A stretch of 12,303 nucleotides of DNA from Chloroflexota bacterium (lineage in GTDB: Bacteria > Chloroflexota > UBA11872 > VXNJ01). Below the pieces are notes generated by a model. That model did not search any database, was not told the origin of the DNA, and was given only the letters and a program-made list of their open reading frames with translations. The stretch spans positions 1 through 12,303 of the forward strand of contig JAPOVO010000311.1 of assembly GCA_026708165.1 (NCBI GenBank). Reading direction: 5' to 3'. Shown piece by piece: positions 12,183 through 12,303 of the stretch (the stretch's first letter is position 1; each line of letters opens with the position of its first letter). Both the position numbers and the translations under genes were made by a program.

Positions 12183-12303
12183 AGCTAGTTCGATCTCGCC
12201 GGCCGGCGACGCGATTGTCATCGCCTGCCTAAGGTCTAATACGCATATATGATCGGCGCCAAGCTACGCGAACCTCCCGCATGTCCTTCGCATCCACATC
12301 GTG
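12183..12303. other. Right-edge region without a supported gene
   Basis: A GCCGGCCGGC palindrome lies at about 12198-12207. On the minus strand a frame enters from the right edge and stays open for 24 codons to a TAG at 12231-12229, and could be the C-terminus of a gene outside the window. On the plus strand an ATG at about 12255 is open to the edge. Neither can be confirmed here. Confidence 0.3.

Noticed and set aside
11835..12221. A 128-codon minus-strand frame opposite the small zinc-ribbon gene
   Set aside because: The plus strand has a coherent zinc-ribbon pattern with a ribosome binding site. The minus frame shows no domain and no clear initiation site.

Overview
The window is GC-rich bacterial DNA of chromosomal character. 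It carries a Fur-type regulator with a zinc-uptake lipoprotein, a sugar-utilisation block, and a core segment of tRNA-Arg, rpsT and holA. The lineage is inferred only. The high GC, frequent TTG/GTG starts, encoded CCA on the tRNA and convergent rpsT/holA pair would fit Actinomycetota, Chloroflexota or a related lineage, and nothing seen decides between them.

Layout. (1) 1-1336, minus strand: a Fur-family repressor gene is followed 44 bp later by a ZnuA-like metal-binding lipoprotein that runs off the left edge. Three related 15-bp palindromes (TGATAC-N3-GTMTCA type) lie in the regulator promoter and across the znuA start, which suggests one shared metal-responsive operator. (2) 1571-9542: a carbohydrate block with a GH29 alpha-L-fucosidase and a zinc-type medium-chain dehydrogenase (plus strand), an aldo/keto reductase and a family 1 sugar-binding protein (minus strand), then a Gfo/Idh/MocA oxidoreductase, a 38-codon small ORF and an MFS permease (plus strand). 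(3) 9626-11175: tRNA-Arg(UCG) on minus, ribosomal protein bS20 on plus, and DNA polymerase III delta subunit on minus. (4) 11275-12182: a strong sigma70-like promoter with a downstream inverted repeat, then two small cysteine-cluster (zinc-ribbon) proteins of unknown function. The last 120 bp hold no gene that can be supported.

How the genes may work together. The fucosidase has no export signal, so it should act inside the cell on a fucoside taken up by a permease such as the MFS protein. The released sugar could then be oxidised by the aldo/keto reductase (related to aldose 1-dehydrogenases), the MDR enzyme or the Gfo/Idh/MocA enzyme. No fuconate dehydratase, aldolase or kinase is present, so the pathway is incomplete here and its substrate is inferred. 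The sugar-binding protein also lacks any export signal and has no ABC permease beside it, which is the most unusual feature of the block.

The signals most worth following are the signal-less binding protein, the ZnuA with Gln at an expected His-ligand position plus a six-copy His/Glu repeat, the shared operator family (one copy overlapping a start codon), the TGATG-coupled small ORF before the permease, and the twin Cys-cluster proteins behind a well-formed promoter.
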